A stretch of 64,000 nucleotides of DNA from Rhizaria sp. SCN 62-66 (lineage: Eukaryota > Rhizaria, unplaced), in contig MEDY01000030.1 in the NCBI GenBank assembly GCA_001724265.1, forward strand, positions 62,001-126,000. Reading direction: 5' to 3'. Shown one piece after another: positions 48,901-59,760 of the stretch. How positions within the stretch are numbered: position 1 is the stretch's first letter; every line of letters starts with the position of its first letter. Both the position numbers and the translations under genes were made by a program. The notes beneath the pieces were generated by a model. The model was not told the DNA's origin and searched no databases. It worked only from the letters and a program-made list of their open reading frames with translations.

Positions 48901-51900
48901 CCAGTGCCCCGAGTGCGTCAATCACAAGAAGACAGACCTGCTGCTCGAAGTGCTGGACCGGCTCGCCGCACTGGACCGCATGGGGTATTTCCTCTCGCCG
49001 ATCACCGACGACGATGCACAGGGGTACTCCTCGGTCATTAAGGTACCTATGGACTTCTCTGCGATCCGCGCGAAGCTCGTTGAGCTGCAGTACAGCTCCG
49101 TTGACGCGTTCAAGCACGACCTTAACCTCGTCTGGCGTAACGCGCGCGACTACAACGGCCTTAACTCCGTCGTGTGCAAGTTCGCCGCGCGCTTGCAACA
49201 GGCCGCGGTGGAACCCATCAACGCCGTCGAGCTTCGCTTCCGCAAGCGTAACGAAACGCTCGCGCCCGCCGCTGGGCCCGGAGCCGGCGGTCGGCTGCAG
49301 ATTTCATCCTCCGCAGGTGGTGCTGCGGCGCCCACGACCGTCGCTACGACTGGCGCTGACTCTAGCGCTTCTGCTGCTACGGTCACACTCGTTACCGATG
49401 CCACGGGCGCTGCTGGTGAGGCGACGGAGGCCGCTGCTGAGGCCAACGACGCCGCGGTCTCCGGCTCAGACGCTGCTAACGCTGCTGCCTCCGCTTCTGC
49501 CGCGAGCGGCGCTAGTGACGCGCTTAATGGCGCCTCAGCGACTGGCCGCGACGGCGCTAACAACAATGCCAAGCATGCTACAGGATTGCAGTCTGGCCTT
49601 TCGTCAATGGTCCCGAGCATCCGCAGCCGTTTCCTGCCCGCCGTGGGCTCCATCATCGCGCACGCTGCGGCTGCGGATGTGCGCGCGCCGTCCGGCAACG
49701 TGCACACGAGCGCGCTCGCAGTATGGGGCGTCGAACAACCGCCTGTGTCCGCCGCGGCGGCCGCGGCTCATCGCGCCGCGTCGTCGCTCGAAAACGAAGA
49801 GAGCATGCGCGCGGGCTCGGCGGCCGCGATGGCGTTGGCGGCGGTGACGGCGGCGGCGTTCCACTCGAGTGCGATGCCGCTATACTCGCTGTCAACCGAA
49901 GCGCCGGGGCTCGTAGAGGCACTGGCGCTCTCGCGGGGCGCGCCCACGACGGCCGCGGCGCTGGCGTTGACGTTTGCTGCGCAGTCTGGCGCGCACTGCG
50001 GCGTCGACGCGTGCGCGCTGTGCCAGTCCACGGGCGACACCGAACACATGCTCGCGTGCGCCGTCTGCGCTATGGCGGTGCACGTCTTCTGTGTGTTGCC
50101 CGGCGTGACAATGAACAGCATTTCACCCGAGGCCGCCGCGGCGTTCCGCTGCCCTGCGTGCGCCACGTGCACGGGCTGCAACGCGCCCGGCTCGATCGGT
50201 AGCGTGCACACCGAACAGGCCGAGAACGTGGGCCAGCAGCTGTTCTATTGCCAGGGCTGTCTCGGAGCGTGGCATCCTATGCGCTGCGCAGGTCGGCGTC
50301 AATTACATGAAGCCAACGGGTTCCGTTGTCCCGACTGCATGCGCTGCCGTTCGTGTCAGTTCCCAATGGCTGGTCGCTTCAGCTACTCGCAGCAGCGCGA
50401 TATTTGCGCCACATGTGAGCGCCTCGATGTCATCGGCCTTGTCTGCCCCATCTGCGACAAGGGCTGGGTGGGGCGCCCGGACGCCAGCACGCACCGCATG
50501 CTCAACTGCGACCGCTGCTCGCGCTGGGTGCACGCCGACTGCGAGGGCGTCAGCGCCGATACGCACACAAAGTGGGCCGCGGACCCGTGGCGCCGGTACA
50601 CGTGCCCGCACTGCCGTGCCGGCGACGAGGCCTGTGCGGGCACCAGTCTCGCGATCGCGTACAATGATGGCGCGACGCGTGGTGTGGGGTCGTGGGGCCA
50701 GCGCCGCGCCACGTTGCTGCACACGGCGGTCCAGGGCACGCGGCCGACGCAGAACACCTCGTGGTGGTGGCGCCAGCCCCCTGTGGCGGCCACTGTGGGC
50801 GCCGATTGCGGCAGTCGCTGTATCAGAAACGCAGCAGTGACTGCGATCGCGGAGCTGCCGCCGCTGCCACACACGACGCACTTGTCCGCAGCACCCACGT
50901 TCTCATTGTGGGCGACTGCGCACGCGGTGGGCCCCGCCGTTGCGCCAGTACCGTTGTGGGTGCTCTCGGCCGCGCTCGGCGACGCTGCGGACTCTGCGCG
51001 CACGCCGATGGGGCTCACGAAGGCTGCGCTCGACGCTGTATTTACGCTCCAGCGTGGCGGAGCTGACGGTGCGAACGATAACAACAGCGGTAACAAAAAC
51101 TCACTCTTGTCTCGGCTTTCCGCGCAGCACGGGCTCGCGCCGCATATCCCGGCCTCAGGCGCTTCTGCGGACGCGTTTGTGGCGGACGCGCTCGCGGCTG
51201 GCCTGCTTGCTCTCAACGGCTCGCCGGCCGCACAGTCGCCTGCGAGTGCCGCGATGCTGCTGCGCGGTCTGAGCGCCACCATTGCTTCCGCTGCGCCCGC
51301 GTCTGCGGTCTCTGCTGCTTTTGCCTCTGACGCGCTGACAACACATCGCGCAACTCTCTCGGTTGCAGAAGCCGTGGCGGCGCCCGCGGCGGTGGCGCAG
51401 TGCGGCGCGCGCGTGTCGCTGTCGCTTGCGCCTGAGGCGGCGGCCTTCATCAGCGCTGTTGCGGCCTACGCGTCCTCTGCCCCCGCCGCCGCCGCTTTGG
51501 TTGCGGCCGCGCGCAAGCCAGCGCTGCTGCTGGCGGCGCCGGCGTGGCGCGCGCGTCGTTTCCACGAGCCACCGACTGACTTCGCGAACTCTTTGCCTGA
51601 GCATATAGCTTTGATGGCGCTTAACGAGCCACCGCCGGTGGTTCTGACGGCGCCGAAGCGGCAGTCAGGCTCGGAGGCCGCTGAACCCGACACAGAGGCG
51701 GCACTGGAGCTGGACACTGACGCTGCGCGTTTGGCCGCGGCTACGGCTGCGGCGGAGGAGACCGGCCCCGACGGACGGCCCAAGCGGGCTCAGCGTAGCC
51801 GCGGACGCAAGAGTGAGGCTCAGAGGTTGCTCGAGCGCTCTGAGGCCGAGCTTATCTTCAAGCGTGGCTCGGAGAGCGATGCTGTGCCCGCAGCATCGTC

Positions 51901-54900
51901 GACGCAGCTGTCAGCTAGTGCCCGAGCGGCGGCCGCTCTGTCCGCGCTGTCGGAGCAAGGCCTCACAGCCGCCGCCGCCGCTGCCGCGGGCTCCGGCACC
52001 GCGGGCGCGGGCACGGTTGCACTCCACGCTGCCGCCACCGCGGCCGCGCTGGTGCAGGCCGTCGAGCGCGCACAGGCGCAGCGTCGCCGTGTGCGTCGCC
52101 GGACTCTGCTCGACGTCCAGCGCTGCTCGCGCGCCGCGGCCACGGTCGGCGACTTCGGATTTGGCCACCCGCCGCCTGGCCCGAGCGTGATGCTGACCGG
52201 CGGGAGCGATTGTGACGACGACGCCGCGCTCTGGTCTCTGGTCCACTCTTCGTACGCGGCCGCCGGGTCTGAGGCAGGTGCAATGGGCGACTGCGCGGAG
52301 CCTGAGGTGCAACTGGGTGCTCTGGGCGTCACTGCACTGCGCCCGCTCCTGGTGTACGGCGAGCACGGCTTCTCGGTCGTCGACGGTCAGGAGTATGCCA
52401 CGGCGCAACCAGGCGCTTCAGGATCGCAGTTGCCGTCTGCGGGGATTCCCCGCGGCCGTGTACGCTCTTCGCTCAGTGGCGAAGCGCGCGTCACCGCACC
52501 GCGCATTTTCAAGCGCCAGCTCGCCAAGACTGAGGACCTCGATGGATTCCTGGTTCTTGCGCCACGCACGCCAGGTATGCTGCCCTGGGTTCCTCTCACA
52601 TCGCACTGCGACTTGACTGGCGGTGTTGCTGACACTGGTGCTTTGCGCAGGTTTGATATTTCGGGCCCCACACCCTCCCTCGCCCCGGTGCGCTTTTTCG
52701 CGCCTGCTGCTCCGGCCGCGGGCCGCGGCGTCGGTAAGCTCGCTGGCATCAAGGTGCGCGCGGCTTCGTTCGGCGCTCGCGCCCCCGTAGCCGTGAGCGC
52801 TAAACGGGCTGCTGAGTGCGCGGCGGTGCCTGAAATGCTCTCGGCCACTCTGCGCACTGCCCTCGCGCGTCTGCCGCCCGCCGACCGCGCCGCTGCCCGC
52901 GCCGGCCTCAACGGCTGTACCGGTGCCTACAAGCACTCGCATTGCAACTCCACTGCCAAGACGACTGAGCGCGAGCGCGAGCCTGAGCCCACGTCTGCGT
53001 CCATTGTCGCGAGCGCAACAGCTGAGTCGGAGCCCACGTGGCAGGCAGAGTCCAGCGACGCGATGGCTTGGTTCTTGCGCGTCGCCACGAGCGTGCCCGC
53101 GCTGTCCGCCGCCGCGGCACCGGCTCTTGGCCGCGAGGCGCTGCTGCCGCATGTCCCGCTGCCGCCCGCGCCGCACGCGCTCAAGGCCGACACACGCACG
53201 TGCCTCTTCTGCCGCGGCCGCGAAAACGCGCACCCGCCCGGCGTCCACAGCACTGCGAGCCCCGGTCGCCTGCTCTCAGTCGGCTCGGTCCCGTCGGCGC
53301 TGTACGCGTCCGCACTTGAGACGGCCGAGTTCCCGGCCGCTCCGGGGCCCGCGGACGCGTTGCAGTCGACGGCCGCTATGGCGACTCGCTCACCGCTGCT
53401 GGCGCTGCCTGCGGGCGCGCGGGCGGCGATGGCGACGCTGCTGCAGTGCCCCACGAGCGCTTACACCACGCTGCCTGGCTGGGCGCACGCACAGTGCTTG
53501 GTCTGGGCCACGGGCGTGCAGGAGCGCTTCATCGAGGCCACGACCGCGCACGGCAAGATCACCGCCGCCACCCCGGGCGCTGTTGACACCGCGGTTCTTT
53601 CTGACGCCTCAGGCAACGTCAACGCCGCGGACGCCGCGGGTGTGGCTGGTGCCGCTACCCTTGCTACCGCTGCTGCTGCTGCTGCTGCCGGGGGCGCCGG
53701 TGATGCCGCTGCTCCGGCGGGCGAGGAAGGTGCAGCGGTGCCGCTGGAGGACGTGTTGATGTTCGAGACGCTACCGTGGGGCGCGCCGCCGCCACCGATG
53801 CCTGAAGCCGCACAGTACTCGCCCTTGATGCACCGTGCACTGGCGCGCGTGCACAACCTCATGGTGGGCCGTCGCCGCCCGCAGGGCTCGCTGCGCACGC
53901 CGAACCAGCTCGTGCGCGGGCTCTGGGTGCTCGTGGGCGTGCCGCCGCTGCTGTTGGCGGCCGCGGGCCGTCTCTGCGACTGCTGCGCGCGCCCCGGCGC
54001 GTCGCTGCTGTGCGCGGGCACGACCTCCGCGGCTCCGATCGCGCAGTTTGCCGCGTGTGGCTGCGCGGCGCACTTCGGCTGCGCCGTGGCCGCTGGGTGG
54101 GAGTTCCTGGGTGTCCGCCGCGTGCATTGCCCCGCGCACCGGCCGCATCCCGTGGGCTCGCTGTCGGCGCTCGCGCAGTCGCAGCTGACCCCCGCCGTCG
54201 CGCGCCGCGTCGTGGTGCAGGAGGCGTGGGCCGTGCTGGGCGACGAAGCCGGCGCGGGCGCGGATATCGCGACACCACTCACTGCGCGCCTTGTTGCCAC
54301 GCGGTCTCCCGCCGTGGCGCCGAGTGCGGCGAACGACGGCGAGGGCGAGGACGGCGACGCTGACGATGCGCCGGTGCCGCGCGCGACCGCGCGGCGCGGG
54401 CGCGGTCCAGGCGTGACGCGCATTTCGTTACGCGAGCGTGACCGCGACGGACGACGCGCTATCGTCCGCATGGCTGCCGCGCTGGTGAACGCGCTGGGAC
54501 CGGACTCGATTCTGCCGCCGCTGGCCGCGGTTCTTGGCGCCGCGTGCGTGGATCGGCCCGTGTCCGAGGACTCTGTGCGTGCTGCGCTTGCGACGCCCGG
54601 TGCGGGCTCCGCGCGGCGTCTGTTTGCGCTGATCGGTGCGTCGTGGACGGCCTGCCCCCCCGTGCCCATCATGCGCGGCGCGCCTCCGTTGTGGACACCA
54701 CAAACCACTGCTGAGCTCCGCCGTCGCGCTGCTGAGATGTTGATGAACGTGACCTCGGTCGATGACGCGCGCGCCGCCAACGCTGCCGCCGTCACCGCCG
54801 CGGCTGCCTCCGTTGCCGTCTCCGCGCTCAGTCCGAGCAGCCCGAATAACGCCAGCAACATGCCTGGCGGGACTGGCGCGACTGCGCTTGCTCCTGTGTC

Positions 54901-57667
54901 GACGCTGCTGCACCTCGGCGGCGCCACTGTGCACAGGCTCGGCGAGCTGCTGCCGCTGCTGCCCGCGTTCCACTCGCCTGCGCGGCTCGTGCCGTTCGGG
55001 TTTGCGGCGACGCGCCGGATGTGGTCGTTCCGCACCCCACGGCGCCGCGTCGTCTATGCCTTCACCGTGGGCGCCGAGGTCGACGCGCCGGCTATGGCCG
55101 CCGCCGAGGCCGCGCTGCTCGCGCTGCGCTCCACGAGCTCCTGGCGCGAGATGCTTGAGGCGTGGCGCGAGGACGAGGCGCGCGCGCTGGCTGAGGTGCA
55201 CTTAACGTCGTGGCGTCGCGCCGGCGCGCGTGACGATCCCATGTTAGGGCTGATCGGTTACCAGGGAACGCAGTACCGCTCCACGACGGCGTCGCTGGCC
55301 GGCCGCGTGCGCGATCGGCTGGCGGTGATCGGCGCTGTGCCGCTCGTCGCTGTGTCGACCGATCCCGCAGTGCTCGCGCGTGTGGCCGATGCCGCGGGGG
55401 CGTACCTCGCTGCCGTTGCCGGTCAGGTCCAGACGCACTGCGAGGTCGAGGAGGCCGCTGCGGTCGAGGCTGCCAAGCTCGCTGCGGAAGCGGCGAAGGC
55501 TGCTGCGGAGGCCGCTGAGAAGGCGGCCGCCGAGAAGGCAGCGCGCCTGGCTGCCGCGGCCGAAAGGGCAGCTGCTGCGGCCGCGAGCTCCTCCAGCGAC
55601 AACTTCTCTGACTCGTCATTCGCGACTAGTGAGAGCGCAAGCGGGTTCTCCAGCGCCACCGCCAGCGGTAGCGTTCCCGCTGACGCTGCTGATGCTGCTG
55701 CTGCAATTGCTGATGCTGATGCTGATGCGGAAGCTGCGGCGGCTCGTGCGCAAGCACTGGACGCGGCCGCCGCCGCGCACGCTGCGATGTCGATGCAGAG
55801 GGACGATTTCGACGGTGTTGACACGACCACTCAGTCAGAGCCACTCCAGCAGCAGGTTAGCGGTGACGTTGATGACGCTGACGACGACGACGACGACGAC
55901 TTGCTGCTGGGCGTGCCGGGCTCTCTGTCCGCGTCAGCCTCGGCCTCGGTCGCCGCCGCCGCGGCGCGCTACCTGCCGCCCGGTTTGCTGTGGGCAGAGC
56001 TGGTGTCCGCGACCGTGGCTGCGTTGGACGTCAGCGTCGCTCCTACACTGCGCTGGCGCCCGCGCTACACGCTCACTGCTGCGGACGCGCCTGACGAGCC
56101 TCTGGGCGACGCGTGCCCCGAAGCTCTCGCCGCCACGCACGCCGCGCGTGTCGCTGCTATCAACGACACGGCATCCGCGAAGAGCAGCCCTGCCGCGAGC
56201 ATCGCCATGAGCGACACTCCCGCTAGCCTCCGTGCGAATATGAGCGCCACCACCGCCGCACCGCCGCTGCTGCTGCTGTTCGGCCTGATGCACCCGCTCG
56301 TGACGTCGATGCTCGAGCGCTCTGCCGCGGCGCCGCTGTGCCTCAAGTACCATTTCCGCCACCGCGCAGACATCGCGCCGCTTGCTGCCCGCGCGCGCGC
56401 TCTGTGCGAGGCCACCGGACTCGACGGCACGCTGCTGCGCGCGCTGGGCCTCGCGCCAGCGCAGCTCGAGGCCACACCCGAGCTGGCCGCAGTGCGCGCT
56501 GCGTTTGCGTCTACTCGCCGCGCGACACGGCTCGCGGCGGCCCTGCGCGCGCCCGCGGGCTCCGACCCCGCAGCGAGCCAGCTGCTGCTTGCGCCGACTT
56601 GGCACGACACGATGGCGGGCCGCGCGCAGCACGATCTGCCGCCCGTCGCCGGCGGCTGCGCGCGCGCTCAGGTGCTCTCGCGTCGCAAGCGCACGAGCGC
56701 GCAGATGGGCTCGGCGCGCTACCTGGGCGCCAAGCGGCCCGCGCTGCGCGGCGACCTGTGGAGCGCGTCTGACGCCGAGGTGGCGGACTGGGCGACGACG
56801 CGCTACGCCGGCGGTCTGTCGCGTGAAGACGCGGAGATGGCCGCGCTGCTCATCCCGGCCCCGCCGGAGCCCGTGGACGTGCATGCGGCGGCCATCGCGG
56901 TCTCGCTGGCAGAGGCGGCGGGCGCGCCGGCGGCGGGCGCTGCTGCGGACGGCGGCGGCGGCGACGGCGACGGTGAGTCAGGCGCGGCGGGCGCGGGGCG
57001 CGATGGTGACGGTGCGGTGGCAGATGACGATGACGTCTCCGCGCCCACGGCCGGCGCTGCGGCGGCTGCTGCTGCGGCCGCTGCGGCGGCGTCTGCGGCG
57101 TCCGAGCACCGGCGCGACACGCGGTCCAAGGGCGCCGGCCGCGGCTCCGACGCGGTGGGCGGCGCTGATGACGGGTCATCTGGCGGTGTCGACAAGAAAA
57201 ATCTCATCCCGATGTACCGCGAGATGAAGGAGGAGGCCGAGGCGGCGCGGCCGTGCGTGGGCCACTCTCCAATCCACGAGTGGGGTCTGTTCGCGGCGCA
57301 TGACTACGAGCAGGACCAGATGATCATCGAGTATGTGGGCGAGATGATCCGCCAGAAGGTGGCCGACTCGCGCGAGAAGCGCTATGAGGCCGTTGATATC
57401 GACTCGTGCTATATGTTCCGCATCGATGCCGAGTGGATTGTTGACGCCACGAAGCAGGGCAATGCGTCGCGCTTTATCAACCACTCGTGTGACCCCAACT
57501 GCTACACACGACAGATCCAGGTCGATGGCGCCACGAAGATTGTTGTGTTTGCCAGCAGGTTTATCCCGCGTGGCATGGAGTTTACCTACGACTATTGCTT
57601 CTCCAGTGAGGAGGAGCGCATTCAGTGCCACTGCGGCACCGCCAAGTGCTCTGGACGCCTCAATTAA
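42377..57667 (+). CDS. KMT2/trithorax-like histone H3K4 methyltransferase (PHD, bromodomain, FYRN/FYRC, SET)
   Basis: Nuclear COMPASS-type lysine methyltransferase, 5,096 residues in one exon; stop TAA, no UAG. In order (approximate residues): Tudor-like fold RVVVWWPPEERWFRGEV (871-931); CxxC-type finger (1280-1335); PHD CEHCGEPDEPEAMVTCDVC (1468-1537); PHD CDTCQRWVHVKC (2113-2183); bromodomain with IKVPMDFSAIRAKL and NARDYN (2187-2262); three more PHD units (2541-2750); a split extended PHD (3607-3715 plus 3864-3924); FYRN VHRLGELLPLLPAFHSPARLVPFGF (4175-4238); Ala/Glu/Lys coiled coil (4355-4404); FYRC (4631-4665); SET (4935-5075) with IIEYVGEMIR, ASRFINHSCDPNCYTR, FTYDY; post-SET CHCGTAKCSGRLN. 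All catalytic motifs are intact. The domain set is closest to MLL1/trithorax. Long Ala, Ser and Asp runs join the domains. A taspase-like FDGVD lies between FYRN and FYRC (55808-55822). Confidence 0.95.
43147..43185 (+). repeat. GCCTCT hexamer repeat (Ala-Ser coding)
   Basis: About six tandem units in the N-terminal linker of the KMT2 protein. Confidence 0.85.
45649..45727 (+). repeat. GCCGAG/GCCGAT/GCCGAC repeat (Ala-acidic coding)
   Basis: About thirteen hexamers encoding alternating Ala and Glu/Asp in the KMT2 protein. Synonymous variation between units indicates it is not freshly expanded. Confidence 0.85.
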
Positions 57668-58022
57668 ACACGGGTGGAAGATCAAACGAAACAATTGACT
57701 GCAACTCATAACTTGAATTAGATAGCTTTGCTAGTTTAAAGAGATAATTACTACATGTGATAGGATAGATGGAAAGAAAGCAATAACGAAATACAAAGGT
57801 TTTTATTACAAACAAGAGATACGCGTGAACGCGCAACCACAATTACGAAATGAACTCTGCTCACGATGATAAGACGACCCTACGTCGCATCATGAACGTA
57901 TTCTGATGCTGATGAACAGATCGGGCACGCGCGTAATTTAAATAAAGGCCATACCACACTCGAAGCAAAGTGTGTGAACAATATTCGGTCGGTCAGAGCA
58001 ACGAGCAATGCTATTTCCAAGT
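57668..58022. other. Convergent 3' spacer between KMT2 and the SDR gene
   Basis: AT-rich. AATAAA at 57941-57946 (plus) could end KMT2, and TTTATT at 57802-57807 reads AATAAA on the minus strand and could end the SDR gene. The two signals overlap in opposite order, implying overlapping 3' UTRs if both are used. Confidence 0.5.
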
Positions 58023-59433
58023 TCAAGTTGCGCCGCCGTCAAGCGCGATGACCTGGCCCGTAATAAAGGCAGAGCCGGGTGACGCAAGCCACGCGCACAG
58101 AGCAGCAACCTCACCGGGCGTGCCAGTGCGACCTGCTGCAGACCGCGCGATGACTTCGTCGCGGCGGGCCGCGGACAAGGCTGAGAAGAGTGACGAAACA
58201 CAGTAGAGAGTGAAGAAACACGTTGAAAATACAGCGAACGACAACAACCAACTTTTAAAACACACGGAAGCAACGTTGAAATAATGGAGCTATGTTAACC
58301 CGTCTTGTAAAATATTCGTTTACGCAGTAGGTAATATCTTCTCATGAGGATGTTTGGAGACGTACTTTTGCTGGTCATTTCAGTCTCGATGAAGCCGGGC
58401 GCAATCATGTTGACCGTCACAGAGTTGCCGCGGAAGGTCGCAACTTCCTTTGCAAGCGACTTAGTAAAGCCCACTGCACGTAGACGTATACAAACAATGC
58501 AGCGAGATATGATAATCATTGTCGAAGAGAGTTGGTTAGTGTGGTTGTCGAAGAGAGTTGGTTAGTGTGATTTCATTCATTCAATCTTTGTCCAAACGCG
58601 CTCGACTCATTATCATCACCAGGTTTAAAGAAAGCAGAAAACATATCGCACATGTCGTCATGTGAACCAAAAAGCGGATTGAGCGTACCCATTGCGGACT
58701 TGGTGGCCGCGTAAAGCGTGAGCCCCGCCGCGCCCTGCGTGCCAACGATACTGCCGAACGTCACCACACGCAGATAATCACTCTCCGCACCGTTGCCTTT
58801 AGGTGCGTGCTTTAGCATCAGTTTCGCCGCGCTCATGGCGCCGCCCACGTTAACGCGGAAGGCATCGGTCACGGTCGCGGGCGCAGTGCGCAACAACAGG
58901 CCCTGGGGGCAGACGCCGGCGCAGGCGTAGAGCTGAGACGCCGGGGCCGGGAACAGCGTGGGAAGCGCGCGGAAAACGCTCTCCAGTGCGGCCTCGTCAC
59001 CCACGTCGCAGACAAACGGCGCGACAAGCTGTTGTAGCTCTGGCACAGCGGTGGAGTCCGAGGCAGCGGCTGGCGCGGGCGCTGAGGCAGCGACGGTAGC
59101 GGTGGCGGCTGCGGTGGCGGTCATGGGGTCGCGGAACGACGCTGCAGGATGCGCAGGGGAAAGCGCAGCAATAGCTTTAGCGCAAGACTCGTTGGTGCTC
59201 GCAAGAAGCGCGACGTTGGCGCCGAGCGACAGCATTTGGTGCGCGATGGCGAGGCCGATGCCGCGTGTGCCGCCGGTGACCACGATGGTTTTGCCGCGGA
59301 GCAGCGTCGGGGACGGCAGAGAGGGCAGTGCGGGCAGCATGGGCACAGAAGATGCCGCACTTGATAGAGGTGCGGCGCATTGCGATAAAACACGGCGCAC
59401 AGAGCGCGCAGACCGCAGAGCGGAGCGCAGCAT
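58023..59433 (-). CDS. Short-chain dehydrogenase/reductase, FabG (3-oxoacyl-ACP reductase)-like, probable mitochondrial, three exons
   Basis: NAD(P)-dependent reductase; complement(join(58023..58180, 58366..58473, 58689..59433)), 336 residues, stop TGA. From ATG 59433 the N-terminus MLRSALRSARSVRRVLS is Arg/Ser/Leu-rich without acids, like a mitochondrial presequence. The Rossmann motif is VVTGGTRGIG, with CDVGDEAA next, ACAGV for the NAG motif, FGSIVG with the catalytic Ser, and YAATK as YxxxK. The splice joins restore family text: YAATKSAMVGFTKSLAKEVA, VTVNMIAPGFIETEMT and GRTGTPGEVAALCAWLASP...ITGQVIALDGG. An Ala-rich insert (about 59030-59160) lies after the second strand. The best guess is mitochondrial fatty-acid synthesis (FabG/CBR4 type). 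Substrate is inferred from family resemblance only. Confidence 0.9.
58181..58365 (-). other. Spliceosomal intron 2 (SDR gene)
   Basis: 185 nt on the minus strand, donor GTACGT, acceptor CTTCTCAG, phase 1. It joins MTSK to TLSAARRDEV. Confidence 0.88.
58474..58688 (-). other. Spliceosomal intron 1 (SDR gene)
   Basis: 215 nt on the minus strand, donor GTACGC, acceptor ACGTGCAG, phase 1. It contains a 26-nt tandem duplication. Confidence 0.88.
58520..58570. repeat. Two-copy tandem repeat (about 26 nt) within an SDR intron
   Basis: Two adjacent near-identical copies beginning TGTCGAAGAGAGTTGG lie within SDR intron 1. Confidence 0.85.
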
Positions 59434-59760
59434 GGGGATTGGAGTGGGGCTCTGGGCCAACTGAAGCGGAGAAAAGTTGAGGTCGTTTGCAGGAGTGTGA
59501 TCGTCAAGTGAGTTTAGATTAAAATGCGGTGCCTTAAAATAATTATTTATATACTATTCATTAATTATATATTCTAAAACCCCTTTAGACACCCACATTG
59601 CTCACTTTCTCCGTCTTCGATTCCTGTTCGTTGTGACCGTTAGACCTCCTTGGCTCGCGCTTTGGTTACCTCTTGATATCAAGTTGCATTCAAGGGTTTT
59701 CTCTTCAAGGCTGGTTTATCTGGGTTTTAACAAGTGGTTTACGTTAGATACCGAAATATT
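59434..59760. other. Divergent promoter region between SDR and coiled-coil genes
   Basis: About 330 bp, very AT-rich at 59520-59585, with no coding sequence recognised. Confidence 0.5.
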
